Assembly (NCBI GenBank): GCA_020633295.1
Contig: JACKDW010000001.1
Location: 682,001-746,000 of the forward strand
Length of the DNA: 64,000 nucleotides
Direction: 5' to 3'
Source: Myxococcales bacterium
GTDB lineage: Bacteria; Myxococcota_A; Polyangia; Nannocystales; Nannocystaceae
Shown: positions 36,123 through 44,800 of the stretch, piece after piece
Layout: each line of letters starts with the position of its first letter
Position numbering within the stretch: position 1 is the first letter of the stretch
The notes under the pieces: generated by a model
Told to the model about the DNA's origin: nothing
The model's database searches: none
What the model saw: the letters and a program-made list of their open reading frames with translations, nothing else
Program-made: the position numbers and the translations under genes

Positions 36123-37186
36123 CCGCCGCCGCCCCACGCCGCGCCAGGCGAGCGCTTCGTCAGCGCCTCGCGCTCGTCCTCCCGCTGGTCACGTCGCTGG
36201 CGCTCGCCTGCGGCACCGAGCGCTTCGCGGTCACCGACGGCGAGGACAGCGGCGAGGACGAGGGCCCCTGCGCGCCCGAGGCGCCCGAGAGCGGCGGCGA
36301 CGAGGGCTTCCCGCTGCCGATCTGCGGCGTCCCCGAAGGACAGGTGTGCTGCGAGGACCTCGAGGATCCGTGCTGCTACCGCCCCGACGATCCGTGCTGT
36401 CAGGACCCCGCGGGCCCCTGCTGCGAGCAGCCCGACAGCCCCTGCTGCACGGGCGAGCTGCCGCACTGCTGCGACGTCTCGATCGAAGATCCCATGGACG
36501 GCCAGCCGGCGGCGATCGATCCGTGCTGTGAAGACCCCGAGGGCCTGTGCTGCCTCGTGCCCGATCACCCCTGCTGCGATCCCTACAGCGGCCTCGATCC
36601 CGAGAGCCTGTGCTGCGTGGAGCCCGGCCACCCGTGCTGTGATGGTCAGGGCCACGGCGATCCCTGCTGCCTGAACCCGGAGAGCCCCTGCTGCTGGGAT
36701 CCAGGCGGCCCCTGCTGCGAGCAGCCCGAGGAGCCCTGCTGTCAGGATCCGATGGGGCCGTGCTGCGTCGACCCGGGCAGCCCCTGCTGCGAGCAGCCCG
36801 AACACGTCTGCTGCCTCGAGCCGGGCTACCCTGGCTGCGAGCAGCCCGACGACCCCTGCCTGCTCGAGCCCGACGACCCCTGCTGCCTCGATCCGGGCGG
36901 CCCCTGCTGCCTCGACCCCGAAGACCCCTGCTGCGAGGATCCGCTGGGCTTCTGCTGCGAGCGCCCAGAGCACCCCTGCTGTATCGACCTCCGCCACCCC
37001 TGCTGCCTCGATCCGCAGCACGAGTGCTGCCTCGAAGATCCGCGCTCCCCGGACCCGTGCTGCTTCGGGCGCGAGCCAGGCTGCTGCTCGGCCATTGACG
37101 ACTCGAGCTGCTGCTTCTCGCCGCTGCTGCCCGGCGTGTTCGCGGGCAGCGGCAACGACTCGAGCAGCGAACCCGACGCGCCGTGA
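36119..37186 (+). CDS. Lipoprotein built of Cys-Cys octapeptide repeats
   Basis: The 355-residue protein starts with GTG overlapping the upstream stop. A basic signal peptide ends in SLALAC, a lipobox. After an acidic linker, residues 75-335 consist of an approximately eight-residue repeat with consensus P-C-C-x-(D/E/Q)-P-x-x. I count 28 adjacent Cys-Cys pairs and two degenerate units with single Cys (YPGCEQP, DPCLLEP). About 17% of the protein is Cys. I know no named family with this pattern. A rigid disulfide ladder or a metal/thiol-buffering surface protein are the obvious possibilities. It is coupled by GTGA overlap to both neighbours. Confidence 0.8.
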   Translation: MTAAAPRRARRALRQRLALVLPLVTSLALACGTERFAVTDGEDSGEDEGPCAPEAPESGGDEGFPLPICGVPEGQVCCEDLEDPCCYRPDDPCCQDPAGPCCEQPDSPCCTGELPHCCDVSIEDPMDGQPAAIDPCCEDPEGLCCLVPDHPCCDPYSGLDPESLCCVEPGHPCCDGQGHGDPCCLNPESPCCWDPGGPCCEQPEEPCCQDPMGPCCVDPGSPCCEQPEHVCCLEPGYPGCEQPDDPCLLEPDDPCCLDPGGPCCLDPEDPCCEDPLGFCCERPEHPCCIDLRHPCCLDPQHECCLEDPRSPDPCCFGREPGCCSAIDDSSCCFSPLLPGVFAGSGNDSSSEPDAP

Positions 37187-38564
37187 CGGTGCGGCGCGCG
37201 AGCGGCGATCCAGGCGCAGCGCCGGCGCGCGTCATTGACGACGCCGACGCGCCGGTGGAAGCTTCGCCTCCCGTGTCGCGCCGTCGTCTCCACCACCGCG
37301 CGCGCCCCCGCGGCCTGCGCTGGTGGAGCTGGGCGCTCGCGTCGATCCTGCTGGTCGGCGCGCCGGCGGTGACGCGCGCTCAACAGGCCGCGCCCACGTC
37401 CGGCGACGCCCGCCCGATCGAGCGAGTCCTGGTCCGGCCCGGCCCCGTCGAGCTCGACGCCCTCCGCGCCGCGCTCTCGGTCCGCGCCCCGGGGGTCGCG
37501 CTCCACCGCTTCGGCGACGCCGAGGCGCGCGCGCTCACCGAGACCGGGGGCCCGCGCACGGCCTTCCTCGACATCGCGCTCGACACCTCCGACACGACCT
37601 CCGACGCGACCTCCGACGCGACCTCCGACGCGACCTCCGACGCGACCTCCGACGCGACCTCCGACGCGACGCTCGAGGCCGACGGCGACGCGCTGGAGGG
37701 CGCGCGGCTGCGGATGACGATCATCCTCACTGACGGCCGCGCCTACGAGCGAGTCGTCGAGGCGCCGCCGGGGGACACGCGCGCGCTGGCCTTGACGCTC
37801 GCCCACACGCTGGCGGCGATCGAGGAGGACACGATCCCGCCGGATCGCGTGCAGGCGCCCCTGCCCGTCGACGCGTCCGCGCCCGAGTACGACGTCTCGC
37901 TGAAGACCTCGCCCTCGAACACCGCCGACGCGACGCCCGACCCGTCCCCGCCGACGCGACGCGAGCCCGCCCCCGAGCTCGACCCCGACCCCGCGCCCCG
38001 CCCCGCCCCGCGCGTCGAGCTCGGCGTCGACCTCAGCCCGGCGTTCTCGGTGGTCCTCGCGCCCGGGCGGATCCAGGGGCTCTCGGGCGGCGGCGGCGAG
38101 CTGCGCCTGCTCGCGCGGGCGCCGATCGGCGCCACCGCGGGGGTCGGGCTGCGCCTGCTCACCCGCGGGGCGGGCGACGCCCGGCTGCTGCGCAGCCGCG
38201 TGCTGTTCGCGGGCGGCTACACGCTGCGCCTCGGCGAGGTCGAGGTCGCGGCGCTCGCCGGCTTCACGCTCGAGCCCTGGCGCCTGCTCGGCGGTGAGGC
38301 GGCGGGCGAGCGCGACTCGCCGCCGCTGCTGCTCGGCGCGCTCGCGTCCGCGAGCGTCGGCTACCGGATCCAGCCGGCGCGGCGCCCAGGCTCCACCTGC
38401 GCGTCGGCGGCCGGCTCGAGCTGGCCGGGAGCGCCTTGCTCTCAGGACAGGCCGCGGAGCTGCGCGACGCCGCGACCGACGCGCGCTGCTCGTCGGCGTC
38501 GGCGGCCTCGAAGCTCGCGCTCGGCCTCGACCTCGCGCTGTGGTTCGAGCTGCCCGCGCGCTGA
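37183..38564 (+). CDS. Secreted envelope protein, last gene of sigma operon, with apparent frameshift
   Basis: The GTG at 37183 overlaps the previous stop. A signal peptide (WWSWALASILLVGAPAVTRAQ) is followed by an alpha/beta region, seven Thr-Ser-Asp-Ala repeats and a Pro-rich linker. A segment of alternating beta strands begins at VELGVDLSPAFSVVLAPGRI, reminiscent of an outer-membrane barrel. The frame turns to nonsense at about 38370-38390. In the +2 frame the pattern resumes (LHLRVGGRLELAG ... LALGLDLALWFELPAR) and ends at a TGA at 38562. One missing base, or two extra, would restore a protein of about 460 residues. Confidence 0.7.
37585..37668. repeat. 12-bp tandem repeat, 7 copies, coding
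   Basis: Units ACCTCCGACGCG (first copy with one change) encode Thr-Ser-Asp-Ala repeats. The unit length preserves frame. Confidence 0.95.
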
Positions 38565-38679
38565 GCCGCCGCGCCGCCGCGCCGCCGCTGGCCCGCGGGG
38601 AAGGTCCGCGCTGAAGGTCCGCGCGCGCGCGTCGCTCGTCGCGGGCGAAGCGACGCGCCGCGGCGGTACCGGACCGCGC

Positions 38680-40413
38680 CTACGGGTAGTACGTCCGCAC
38701 CAGGATCAGCGTGCGACCGGGATCCTCCTCGTCGGTCGCGTGCCCGGCGATCGCCACCGTCCCCTGGGGGCCGACCGCGACCGCGTTCGCCTCGTAGGAG
38801 ATCTCGAGCGGCCCGGCGGGCCCGCCCTCGGGATCGATCCAGGCGTACAGCTCGACGCTCGGGTAGTACTGCGTCCACGCGGCGCGCGTCCCCTGCGGGT
38901 GCGACTCGACGCCCGCGAGCGCGAAGCGCCCGGCCGCGTTCGCGGCCGCGGCCCGCATGGACTCAGGGCCATATTGATTCGAGAGCTCGAGGTCGAGCGC
39001 GTCGCCGAGGACGCCGGTCGGCAGCACGTCGAACGCGATCCGCTTCGGCGTCCCCGAGGGCAGCGCGCGCTTGCTGCCCGCGACGATGATCCGCTCGTCC
39101 GGCAGGATCGCGAGCGAGAGCGCCTCGTCCTGGTACCCGCTGCTGTTGACGTCCGACTCCCACACCCACAGCGTGTCCTTGCTGTCGCTGTCGAGATCAT
39201 GGCGACGCACGAACGCGCGGGTCTGGTCGTCGGCGTTGGCGAGCGCGCCGACGATCACCGCGTCGCCGTCGCCCGTCAGCGCGAGGTCGTGACCCACGTC
39301 GCCGCGCTCGCCCCCGAACGAGAACGAGAACCGCTGGCTGCCGCTGTCGCCGTTGACGCCCATCAGCAGCACGTCCCTGTCGACGCCGTCGACGTGGCGC
39401 TCGCCCGTGATCACGAGGTTGTCGCTCTCGTCGCAGACCACCGCGTAGCCGGCGCGCAGCGTGAACTTGCCGGGGTCGCTCTCCCACGCGAGCTCGCCCG
39501 ACGGGTTGAAGCGCGCGACGTACAGCTCGGGCACGCCGTAGTCGATCTGCCCGTCGAGCTCCTGGATGCTGCCGACGACGAACGCGTTGCCCTGGCTGTC
39601 GACCGCGACGCCGCGCCCGACCGAGAGATCTTTCGCGCCGCGCTGGACCTCCGCCTGCCACTGCAGCTGCCCGCTGACGAGGTAGCGCGCGACCCAGATC
39701 GCGCGCCCGCCCTGCAGCTGCGACGTGTAGCCCGTGACGTACAGGTTGCCGGCGCCGTCGAACACGAGGTCGAGCGCCTCGCTGTCGCCCTGGTCCGCGC
39801 CTCGCTGCGCGCTCCACCACTGCGTGCCGCCGGGCGGCACCGCGATCGTGAAGTCGATCGGCCCGGCGTCGTCTTCGTCCGGGCCCTGCAGCTGCTCCCG
39901 CGCGACCGCGCGGACGCTCCGCGCCCCGTTGCTGTAGTCGGCGCCGGTGATCTCGATCGCGTAGGTGTACGGCGGCTCGCTGATCGCCGCGACCTCGGTC
40001 CACGGCCCGCCGTCGCGCGACTCGTAGAACACGACCGCCGGCGGCGTCTCGTCGTCGTCGATCGCCTCGGCGACGACGTGCACCAGCCCCGGCGTCGAGA
40101 ACACGCCCGGCGCCACGCTCCCGCCGACGCGGAGGTCCACGAGCGTCGGCGGCTCGTCCACCGGCAGCTCGCCGGTCGTCCCGCTCGTGTCGTCGATCGT
40201 CGCGTCGCCGCTGGTCGAGCTCTCGATCGAGGTCGTCGCGCTCGTCTCGCCCGGCTCGGTCGCCGTGACCGTCACCGGCTCATCGGTGGTTGAGTCGGTG
40301 ACCATCGCTGCGTATGCATAGGCCTCGTCGAACGCCGTCGAACACGCCGTCGGCGACAGCGCGACGACCAGCGCCGCCGAGCTCAACGCGACGCGCCAGC
40401 GCACTTCCCTCAC
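38680..40413 (-). CDS. Putative lipoprotein with beta-propeller (SBBP/NHL-type) repeats
   Basis: From GTG 40413 the product has about 577 residues. A signal peptide ends SPTAC, a non-canonical lipobox. A Thr/Ser/Asp linker follows (residues 30-75), then an Ig-like domain of about 110 residues (TLVDLRVGGSVAPGVF, PPAVVFYESRDGGPW). The rest has blades with the recurring pattern LxVTGxT, ALDLVFDGAGNLYVTG, GVAVDSQGNAFVVG and AVVCDESDNLVITG, typical of SBBP/NHL-like propellers in myxobacterial lipoproteins. An ATG at 40449 is an alternative start. The ligand is unknown. Confidence 0.78.
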   Translation of the reverse strand: MREVRWRVALSSAALVVALSPTACSTAFDEAYAYAAMVTDSTTDEPVTVTATEPGETSATTSIESSTSGDATIDDTSGTTGELPVDEPPTLVDLRVGGSVAPGVFSTPGLVHVVAEAIDDDETPPAVVFYESRDGGPWTEVAAISEPPYTYAIEITGADYSNGARSVRAVAREQLQGPDEDDAGPIDFTIAVPPGGTQWWSAQRGADQGDSEALDLVFDGAGNLYVTGYTSQLQGGRAIWVARYLVSGQLQWQAEVQRGAKDLSVGRGVAVDSQGNAFVVGSIQELDGQIDYGVPELYVARFNPSGELAWESDPGKFTLRAGYAVVCDESDNLVITGERHVDGVDRDVLLMGVNGDSGSQRFSFSFGGERGDVGHDLALTGDGDAVIVGALANADDQTRAFVRRHDLDSDSKDTLWVWESDVNSSGYQDEALSLAILPDERIIVAGSKRALPSGTPKRIAFDVLPTGVLGDALDLELSNQYGPESMRAAAANAAGRFALAGVESHPQGTRAAWTQYYPSVELYAWIDPEGGPAGPLEISYEANAVAVGPQGTVAIAGHATDEEDPGRTLILVRTYYP

Positions 40414-40477
40414 ACCGCCGCCCGGATTAAAATCGCGCCCAGGGGACATGTTAGGTTTCAACGACCGCGCCGATCGC

Positions 40478-40510
40478 TTATCCCCAGCCTGTCCACAGAA
40501 CTGTCCACAG
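40478..40510 (+). promoter_or_regulatory. Cluster of three DnaA-box-like sequences
   Basis: TTATCCCCA at 40478-40486 matches the DnaA box TTATCCACA at 8 of 9 positions. Two identical CTGTCCACAG units at 40489-40498 and 40501-40510 contain 7-of-9 matches. The spacing is 11-12 bp. An AT-rich block begins 40 bases further on. Confidence 0.4.
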
Positions 40511-40601
40511 GGGCGTTCTGTGACCGCGAGGGGCGATTTTGCGGCGGCCATCCAGTATTTTATATAACGAACTTTTCGTATCTAGAAGGACATAATTTTC
40601 G

Positions 40602-40670
40602 ATGCTTACCTTCGCGCGGCCGGATTCGAGCATGGCCTTCGGACCTGGTAGCAACCTGCATGTTCGGTAA
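40602..40670 (+). CDS. Possible 22-residue leader peptide
   Basis: ATG at 40602 follows AGAAGGA by 11 bases and a TATATAA element by about 35. It encodes 22 residues (MLTFARPDSSMAFGPGSNLH, then VR) and stops 42 bases before the kinase ATG, which itself lacks a ribosome-binding site. No homology is known, so it may be a coupling leader or chance. Confidence 0.25.
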   Translation: MLTFARPDSSMAFGPGSNLHVR

Positions 40671-40712
40671 TACAAATCACATGGTACACAGTACAGGCGC
40701 CCACTGATCGCC

Positions 40713-42659
40713 ATGCCGCCGGGCCACTCCATCACCTTCGACCAGGGCCACCAAGGCCCCGTCCCGTCGCGTACGCCGAGACGCGAGCCGAGCTCCGGCG
40801 CGGACGGTCGCGCGCGTCGTCGCGGTGATGAGCCCACGCGTATCCGCCCGCCCGGCGAGCCCAGCGCGACGCCCGTAGGTGCGCCGCTGGAGCACACCCG
40901 CGAGCCCAGCACGACCGGCGTCGGCGCCTGGCAGGAGCACGACTTCACCGGCCGCGTGTTCAACAAGCGCTTCGAGCTGAAGCGGCGCCTCGGCAAGGGC
41001 GGCATGGCGACCGTCTACGAGACCTTCGACAAGCTCCTGCACAAGCACGTCGCGGTCAAGGTGCTCAACCCCGAGCACAAGGAGAGCGCGGATCTCAACC
41101 GGCGCTTCCTCGAGGAGGCGCGCGCGATCAGCCAGCTCGAGCACGACCACATCGTCGACGTCATCGACATCGGCGAGGAGGACGGCCTCGTGTACCTCGT
41201 GATGGAGCTGCTCAAAGGGGAAGATCTGGGCGAGACGCTGTGGCAGGACGGCCCGCTGCACTGGTGGCGCGTGCTCGACATCGGCGCGCAGATCTGCGAG
41301 GCGCTCGCGGCGGCGCACGGGCGCGGCATCATCCACCGCGACATCAAGCCGGCGAACTGTATGCGCATCGCCTACCGGGGCGAGAGCGACTTCATCAAGG
41401 TCCTCGACTTCGGCATCGCCAAGTTCACGCCGAGCTACTACCACCACAAGCGCCAGCTCGGCGCGCCCGACGAGTCCGGGACCGAGCTGCCGACGGACCA
41501 GTTCCTTGGGACACCTGGCTACATGGCGCCCGAGCAGCTGGACAACGCGCCCTTCGATCCGCGCGTCGACATCTACGGGCTCGGCGCGCTGATGTACCGC
41601 CTGATGACCAACAAGATGCCGGTGCCGGCGCGCGCGCGCGCGGCTGCGGGCGCCGCCCCTGGTGATCACACGCCCGTGCCGCCGAGCGCCGCCGTCTCCG
41701 GGGTCGAGATCCCCGAGGGGCTCGAGCAGGCGATCCTGCGCGCGCTCGCGCCCGACCCCGACCTCCGCTACCAGAGCGCGCTGCAGTTCCGCGAGGCGCT
41801 CGGGCAGCTCCAGCGCGAGCTGCGACCGCCCAGCCGCCTGACCCGAGACCCGCTCAGCTGGGGCACCGACGCGCCTGTGCTGCACAGCGCCCAGGCCGGC
41901 GCGCGCTCCCCCACCTGGACCATCGTCCTCGTCCTGCTCGCGCTGATCGCCGGGATCTTGCTCGCCCGCTTCTCGCTCACGCCCATCGCGCCCACGCAGC
42001 TGCCCGCCGCCCCGCCGCCGCCCCGCGTCTCCCCCAACCTGCCCGCTCCGCCAGGCGCGCTCGCAGCCGCCCCCGTCACCGTGCCGACGGACGAACGCGC
42101 GCCCGAGCCCGGCGCGCAAACGCCCGAGCCGTCCCTCCTCGCCGGCGCCGATCCGCTCACGCCGCCGGCCGCGCGCGACGTCGAGGACGACGAACCGCTC
42201 ACGCCGCCGGCTGCGGACGCGCGCGACGATGAGCCCGCGACCGACGAGCTCGCGACCGACGAGCCCGCGACCGACGAGCTCGCCGCCGAGACGGGCGCCA
42301 GCGACGGCGAGAACGATGACTCGGGCGACGCCGAGACGGCGGCGGACGACGCCGAGCCCAAGAAGAAAGCGCTCCCGCGCGCCGTCTCCCGGCGCCAATT
42401 CGTCCGCGCGATCACGCGGGCGCGCGGCGCCGTGCGGGCCTGTTACCAGCGTCACACCGGCGGCTTCGGCGGGGCCGACAGCCTCGAGGTCGTGTTCACG
42501 ATCGACGCCGCGAGCGGCTCCATCAAGTCGACCAAGGTCCCCGCCCGCGGCGCGCTCACGGCCATCGATCAGTGCATCAGCCGCGCGGTCGACCGCCTCG
42601 GCATCAAGCTCCCGCGCGCGCGCCAGGACACCGTCCAGCGCTACACCTTCGAGCTGTGA
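40713..42659 (+). CDS. Hanks-type Ser/Thr kinase with periplasmic AgmX/PglI-type C-terminal domain
   Basis: The 648-residue protein has a disordered N-terminus (about 85 residues) and an intact kinase domain: GKGGMATVY, Lys in VAVKVLN, HRDIKPAN, DFGIAK, GTPGYMAPEQ. One TM helix follows (TWTIVLVLLALIAGILLA). Outside are a Pro/Ala linker with (E/D)(L/P)ATDE repeats and a terminal domain (QFVRAITRARGAVRACYQRH ... SLEVVFTIDAASGSIKSTKV ... RYTFEL). That domain matches the AgmX/PglI/TonB-like C-terminal module of myxobacterial gliding and envelope proteins. Confidence 0.92.
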   Translation: MPPGHSITFDQGHQGPVPSRTPRREPSSGADGRARRRGDEPTRIRPPGEPSATPVGAPLEHTREPSTTGVGAWQEHDFTGRVFNKRFELKRRLGKGGMATVYETFDKLLHKHVAVKVLNPEHKESADLNRRFLEEARAISQLEHDHIVDVIDIGEEDGLVYLVMELLKGEDLGETLWQDGPLHWWRVLDIGAQICEALAAAHGRGIIHRDIKPANCMRIAYRGESDFIKVLDFGIAKFTPSYYHHKRQLGAPDESGTELPTDQFLGTPGYMAPEQLDNAPFDPRVDIYGLGALMYRLMTNKMPVPARARAAAGAAPGDHTPVPPSAAVSGVEIPEGLEQAILRALAPDPDLRYQSALQFREALGQLQRELRPPSRLTRDPLSWGTDAPVLHSAQAGARSPTWTIVLVLLALIAGILLARFSLTPIAPTQLPAAPPPPRVSPNLPAPPGALAAAPVTVPTDERAPEPGAQTPEPSLLAGADPLTPPAARDVEDDEPLTPPAADARDDEPATDELATDEPATDELAAETGASDGENDDSGDAETAADDAEPKKKALPRAVSRRQFVRAITRARGAVRACYQRHTGGFGGADSLEVVFTIDAASGSIKSTKVPARGALTAIDQCISRAVDRLGIKLPRARQDTVQRYTFEL

Positions 42660-42761
42660 GCTGAGCCATACCCGGCCAGCGCGCGCGGACAGGCGCGCGA
42701 CCCCTGCACAGGCGTGTGGTTGCCATCGACGCCCCCCCTGGTTCAGTATCGAGGGAGCCGC

Positions 42762-43865
42762 ATGCCGAGCCGACTCTCGACGACCGCCCAAAGCCCCGCG
42801 CTCGCGCTCGCGCTCGGCGTCTCGCTCGTGGCCGTGAGCGCGTCGCCGCGAGCCCGCGCCGCGGAGCCCGCCCCCGCAGCCGGCGAGGGCGTCGAGAGCC
42901 CGCCCCCGCGCGCCCGCAAGCTGTTCGAAGAGGCACGTGACATGCTGGAGAAGGGCCGCTACGACTCGGCCGCCCAGCTGTTCCGCAAGGCGCTCGTCAT
43001 CCTCGACGACCCGCGCGTGTACCTCTACGGCCGCGCCGCCGTGCTCTCGGAGCTCTACAACGCGCAGATCGCCGCCTACAACCTCGACGGCGACCCCATC
43101 CACCTCTGCGAGCTCAAGGACACCCTGGGCGACTACACGCGCGCGCTCGTCGACACCTACAAGGACGAGGCCGAGCAGCTCCCCGAGCTCAAGCGCGCGC
43201 GCGAGCACCAGGACAAGATCACGCAGCTGCTCGTCGACCACGTGGCCAGCTCCGACGAGTACAGCTCGATGGCGGAGATCTGCCCCGAGCGCACGCTGGC
43301 GAACGGACCCGCGCAGGACGATCCCGAGCCCGCGCCCACGACCCCGCTGCTCAACCCCGACGCGCCGCCGCCCTCCGCAAAACCTGCACCTTCAGTCAGA
43401 TCAGATCCCTCCCCCGTCGAAGGGCCTCGAGCCGACGGCCCGCCCGCGCCCGGCCTCGCGCTCAGCGGCGACGAGCCCCGCGATCCGGTGCCGCTCTTCA
43501 TCGCCGGCGGCGTGACGACGACCGTCGGGGTCGGGCTGCTCGTGACCATGACCTACGCCTTCGTCGAGATGGACCGCGCCGATCAGCGCGTCGCTGACAT
43601 CCAGTACCAAGCCGAGGTCGTCGACAATAGGCGCCCGTTCACCACCGCGGAGCGCGCGGAGATCGACCAGCTGCAGTCCAAGTACGACAACCTGACGCGC
43701 CTCGCCGTCACGACCGCGGTGTTCGGCGGCCTCGCCTTCGGCGGCGGCATCGCGATGCTGGCGATCGGCAAGCAGCAGCGCGACGCGGCCCGCTACCGCG
43801 GCCTCTCGCTCACGCCCTACGGCGGCCGCCACGGCGCCGGCCTCCAGCTCCACATGCGCTTCTAG
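42762..43865 (+). CDS. Secreted TPR-like protein with two C-terminal TM helices (paralogue family)
   Basis: ATG 42762 is preceded by AGGGAG and starts a signal peptide ending ARAAEP; the product has 367 residues. A helical repeat region (RKLFEEARDMLEKGRYDSAAQLFRKALVI) is TPR-like. After a Pro-rich linker there are two hydrophobic helices (FIAGGVTTTVGVGLLVTMTY and TTAVFGGLAFGGGIAMLAIG). The protein ends with LTPYGGRHGAGLQLHMRF. It shares layout and C-terminal pattern with the proteins at 24387 and 49799. It lies 102 bases downstream of a kinase on the same strand. Confidence 0.7.
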   Translation: MPSRLSTTAQSPALALALGVSLVAVSASPRARAAEPAPAAGEGVESPPPRARKLFEEARDMLEKGRYDSAAQLFRKALVILDDPRVYLYGRAAVLSELYNAQIAAYNLDGDPIHLCELKDTLGDYTRALVDTYKDEAEQLPELKRAREHQDKITQLLVDHVASSDEYSSMAEICPERTLANGPAQDDPEPAPTTPLLNPDAPPPSAKPAPSVRSDPSPVEGPRADGPPAPGLALSGDEPRDPVPLFIAGGVTTTVGVGLLVTMTYAFVEMDRADQRVADIQYQAEVVDNRRPFTTAERAEIDQLQSKYDNLTRLAVTTAVFGGLAFGGGIAMLAIGKQQRDAARYRGLSLTPYGGRHGAGLQLHMRF

Positions 43866-44458
43866 TCAGGTCGCCGAGCGCCGCGACATCCCGCCCGCAC
43901 GAGACCTCGCGCGCGCGCCCGAATTAACGCAGCCCCGCGGCGACCTCGAGTCGCGAAGCTGACTCAAGACCATGTGAGCGGCCCCTGACAGGGGGTCGCT
44001 CACGTGCGTCCCGCGAGCCCCAAGGGACACAACCAAACCAGCGACCGAGCGCGCACCAACGGAGCGTGGCGAGTGAACGGGAGTGGGGCCGGATGAGGAC
44101 TCAAGACCATGTGAGCGGCCCCGACAGGGTTCGTTCACGTGCGTCCCACAAGGCCCCAAGGGACACAACCAAACCAGCGACCGAGCGCGCACCAACGGAG
44201 CGCGGCGAGTGAGCGGGAGCGAGGGGCCGGATGAGGACTTACGACCATGTGAGCGGCCCCCGGCAGGGGGTCGCTCACGTGCGTCCCGAAAGCAGCGCCC
44301 CCCGCTCCCGCTCACCGAGAGCCACGCGTGTCGAATCGCGACGCCCAGACCATGCGCGTTCGGACAGGTCGCACACGACGAGCACCACTCGAAGCAACCG
44401 GCCACGCGCGGCGCCTTCGGCTCAACCGACGCGCGCGATCGAAGCACGCGCTCGAGGC
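43866..44458. other. Intergenic region carrying a 137-bp direct repeat
   Basis: 593 bases between a plus-strand gene end and a minus-strand gene end. Apart from the repeat element at 43961-44287 I see no gene. The long open frames here are read out of the repeats and flanks and look non-coding. Confidence 0.6.
43961..44287. repeat. 137-bp direct repeat, 2.4 copies, each with a hairpin
   Basis: Copies begin at 43961, 44098 and 44236 (periods 137 and 138); the third is cut after about 50 bases. Each starts GACTCAAGACCATGTGAGCGG or a close variant. Each then has an inverted repeat (GTGAGCG-GCCCC / GGGG-TCGCTCAC type) followed by a conserved 80-base stretch. Between copies, substitutions fall on both arms of the hairpin, some keeping G-T pairing. 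This suggests a mobile or amplified intergenic element. Confidence 0.9.
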
Positions 44459-44800
44459 TCAGCGCTTCGCCGGCAAGGTGCGCGCGAACTCGACGCCCCG
44501 CTCGATCCAGCCCGTCAGCGCGTCGTCCGTCTCCGTGCCCTGGCTGTCCACGTACACGAAGCCCTTCAGCGGCCGCCCCGTGAAGTCCATCGGTCGCGCG
44601 TAGGGCTGCGCCAGCGCCTCGTCGTGGTGCTCTGGGCCCACGCGGATCATCATCTCGTCGCGCACGATCCCGCAGGCCATGTTCCCGTTGATCAAGAACG
44701 CCAGCCCGCCGAACATCTTCTTCTCGGTCAGGTCCGACTCCAGCTCCGGTCGCGCCAGCGCCCGTCGGGTCCGCTCTGCAAGTTCTTCGTCGTACGCCAT
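44459..44800 (-). CDS. TfoX N-terminal domain protein
   Basis: The 113-residue protein is a stand-alone TfoX-N domain. KKMFGGLAFLINGNMACGI and DEMMIRVGPEHHDEAL are the family core, followed by PMDFTGRPLKGFVYV. TfoX/Sxy regulates competence in gamma-proteobacteria, but single-domain members elsewhere have no proven role. The ATG is preceded by GAGGGA. It is divergent from the TrkA-N gene. Confidence 0.88.
   Translation of the reverse strand: MAYDEELAERTRRALARPELESDLTEKKMFGGLAFLINGNMACGIVRDEMMIRVGPEHHDEALAQPYARPMDFTGRPLKGFVYVDSQGTETDDALTGWIERGVEFARTLPAKR

Larger units (their letters stand above)
40414..40712. other. AT-rich divergent intergenic region
   Basis: This 299-bp region separates the propeller lipoprotein and a kinase. 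It contains a DnaA-box-like cluster (40478-40510), an AT-rich block with TATATAA (40549-40605), one GGACATGTTAG motif (40444-40454) and a 22-codon frame with a plausible ribosome-binding site (40602-40670). Promoters for both flanking genes must lie here. Confidence 0.6.

Noticed and set aside
37183..40293. A single 1036-codon plus-strand protein
   Set aside because: Only the first 400 residues look like a protein. The rest is antisense to a well-supported propeller lipoprotein; a frameshift near 38380 explains it.
43961..44287. Repeat considered as an insertion sequence
   Set aside because: No transposase, no terminal inverted repeats flanking a coding region and no target-site duplication.
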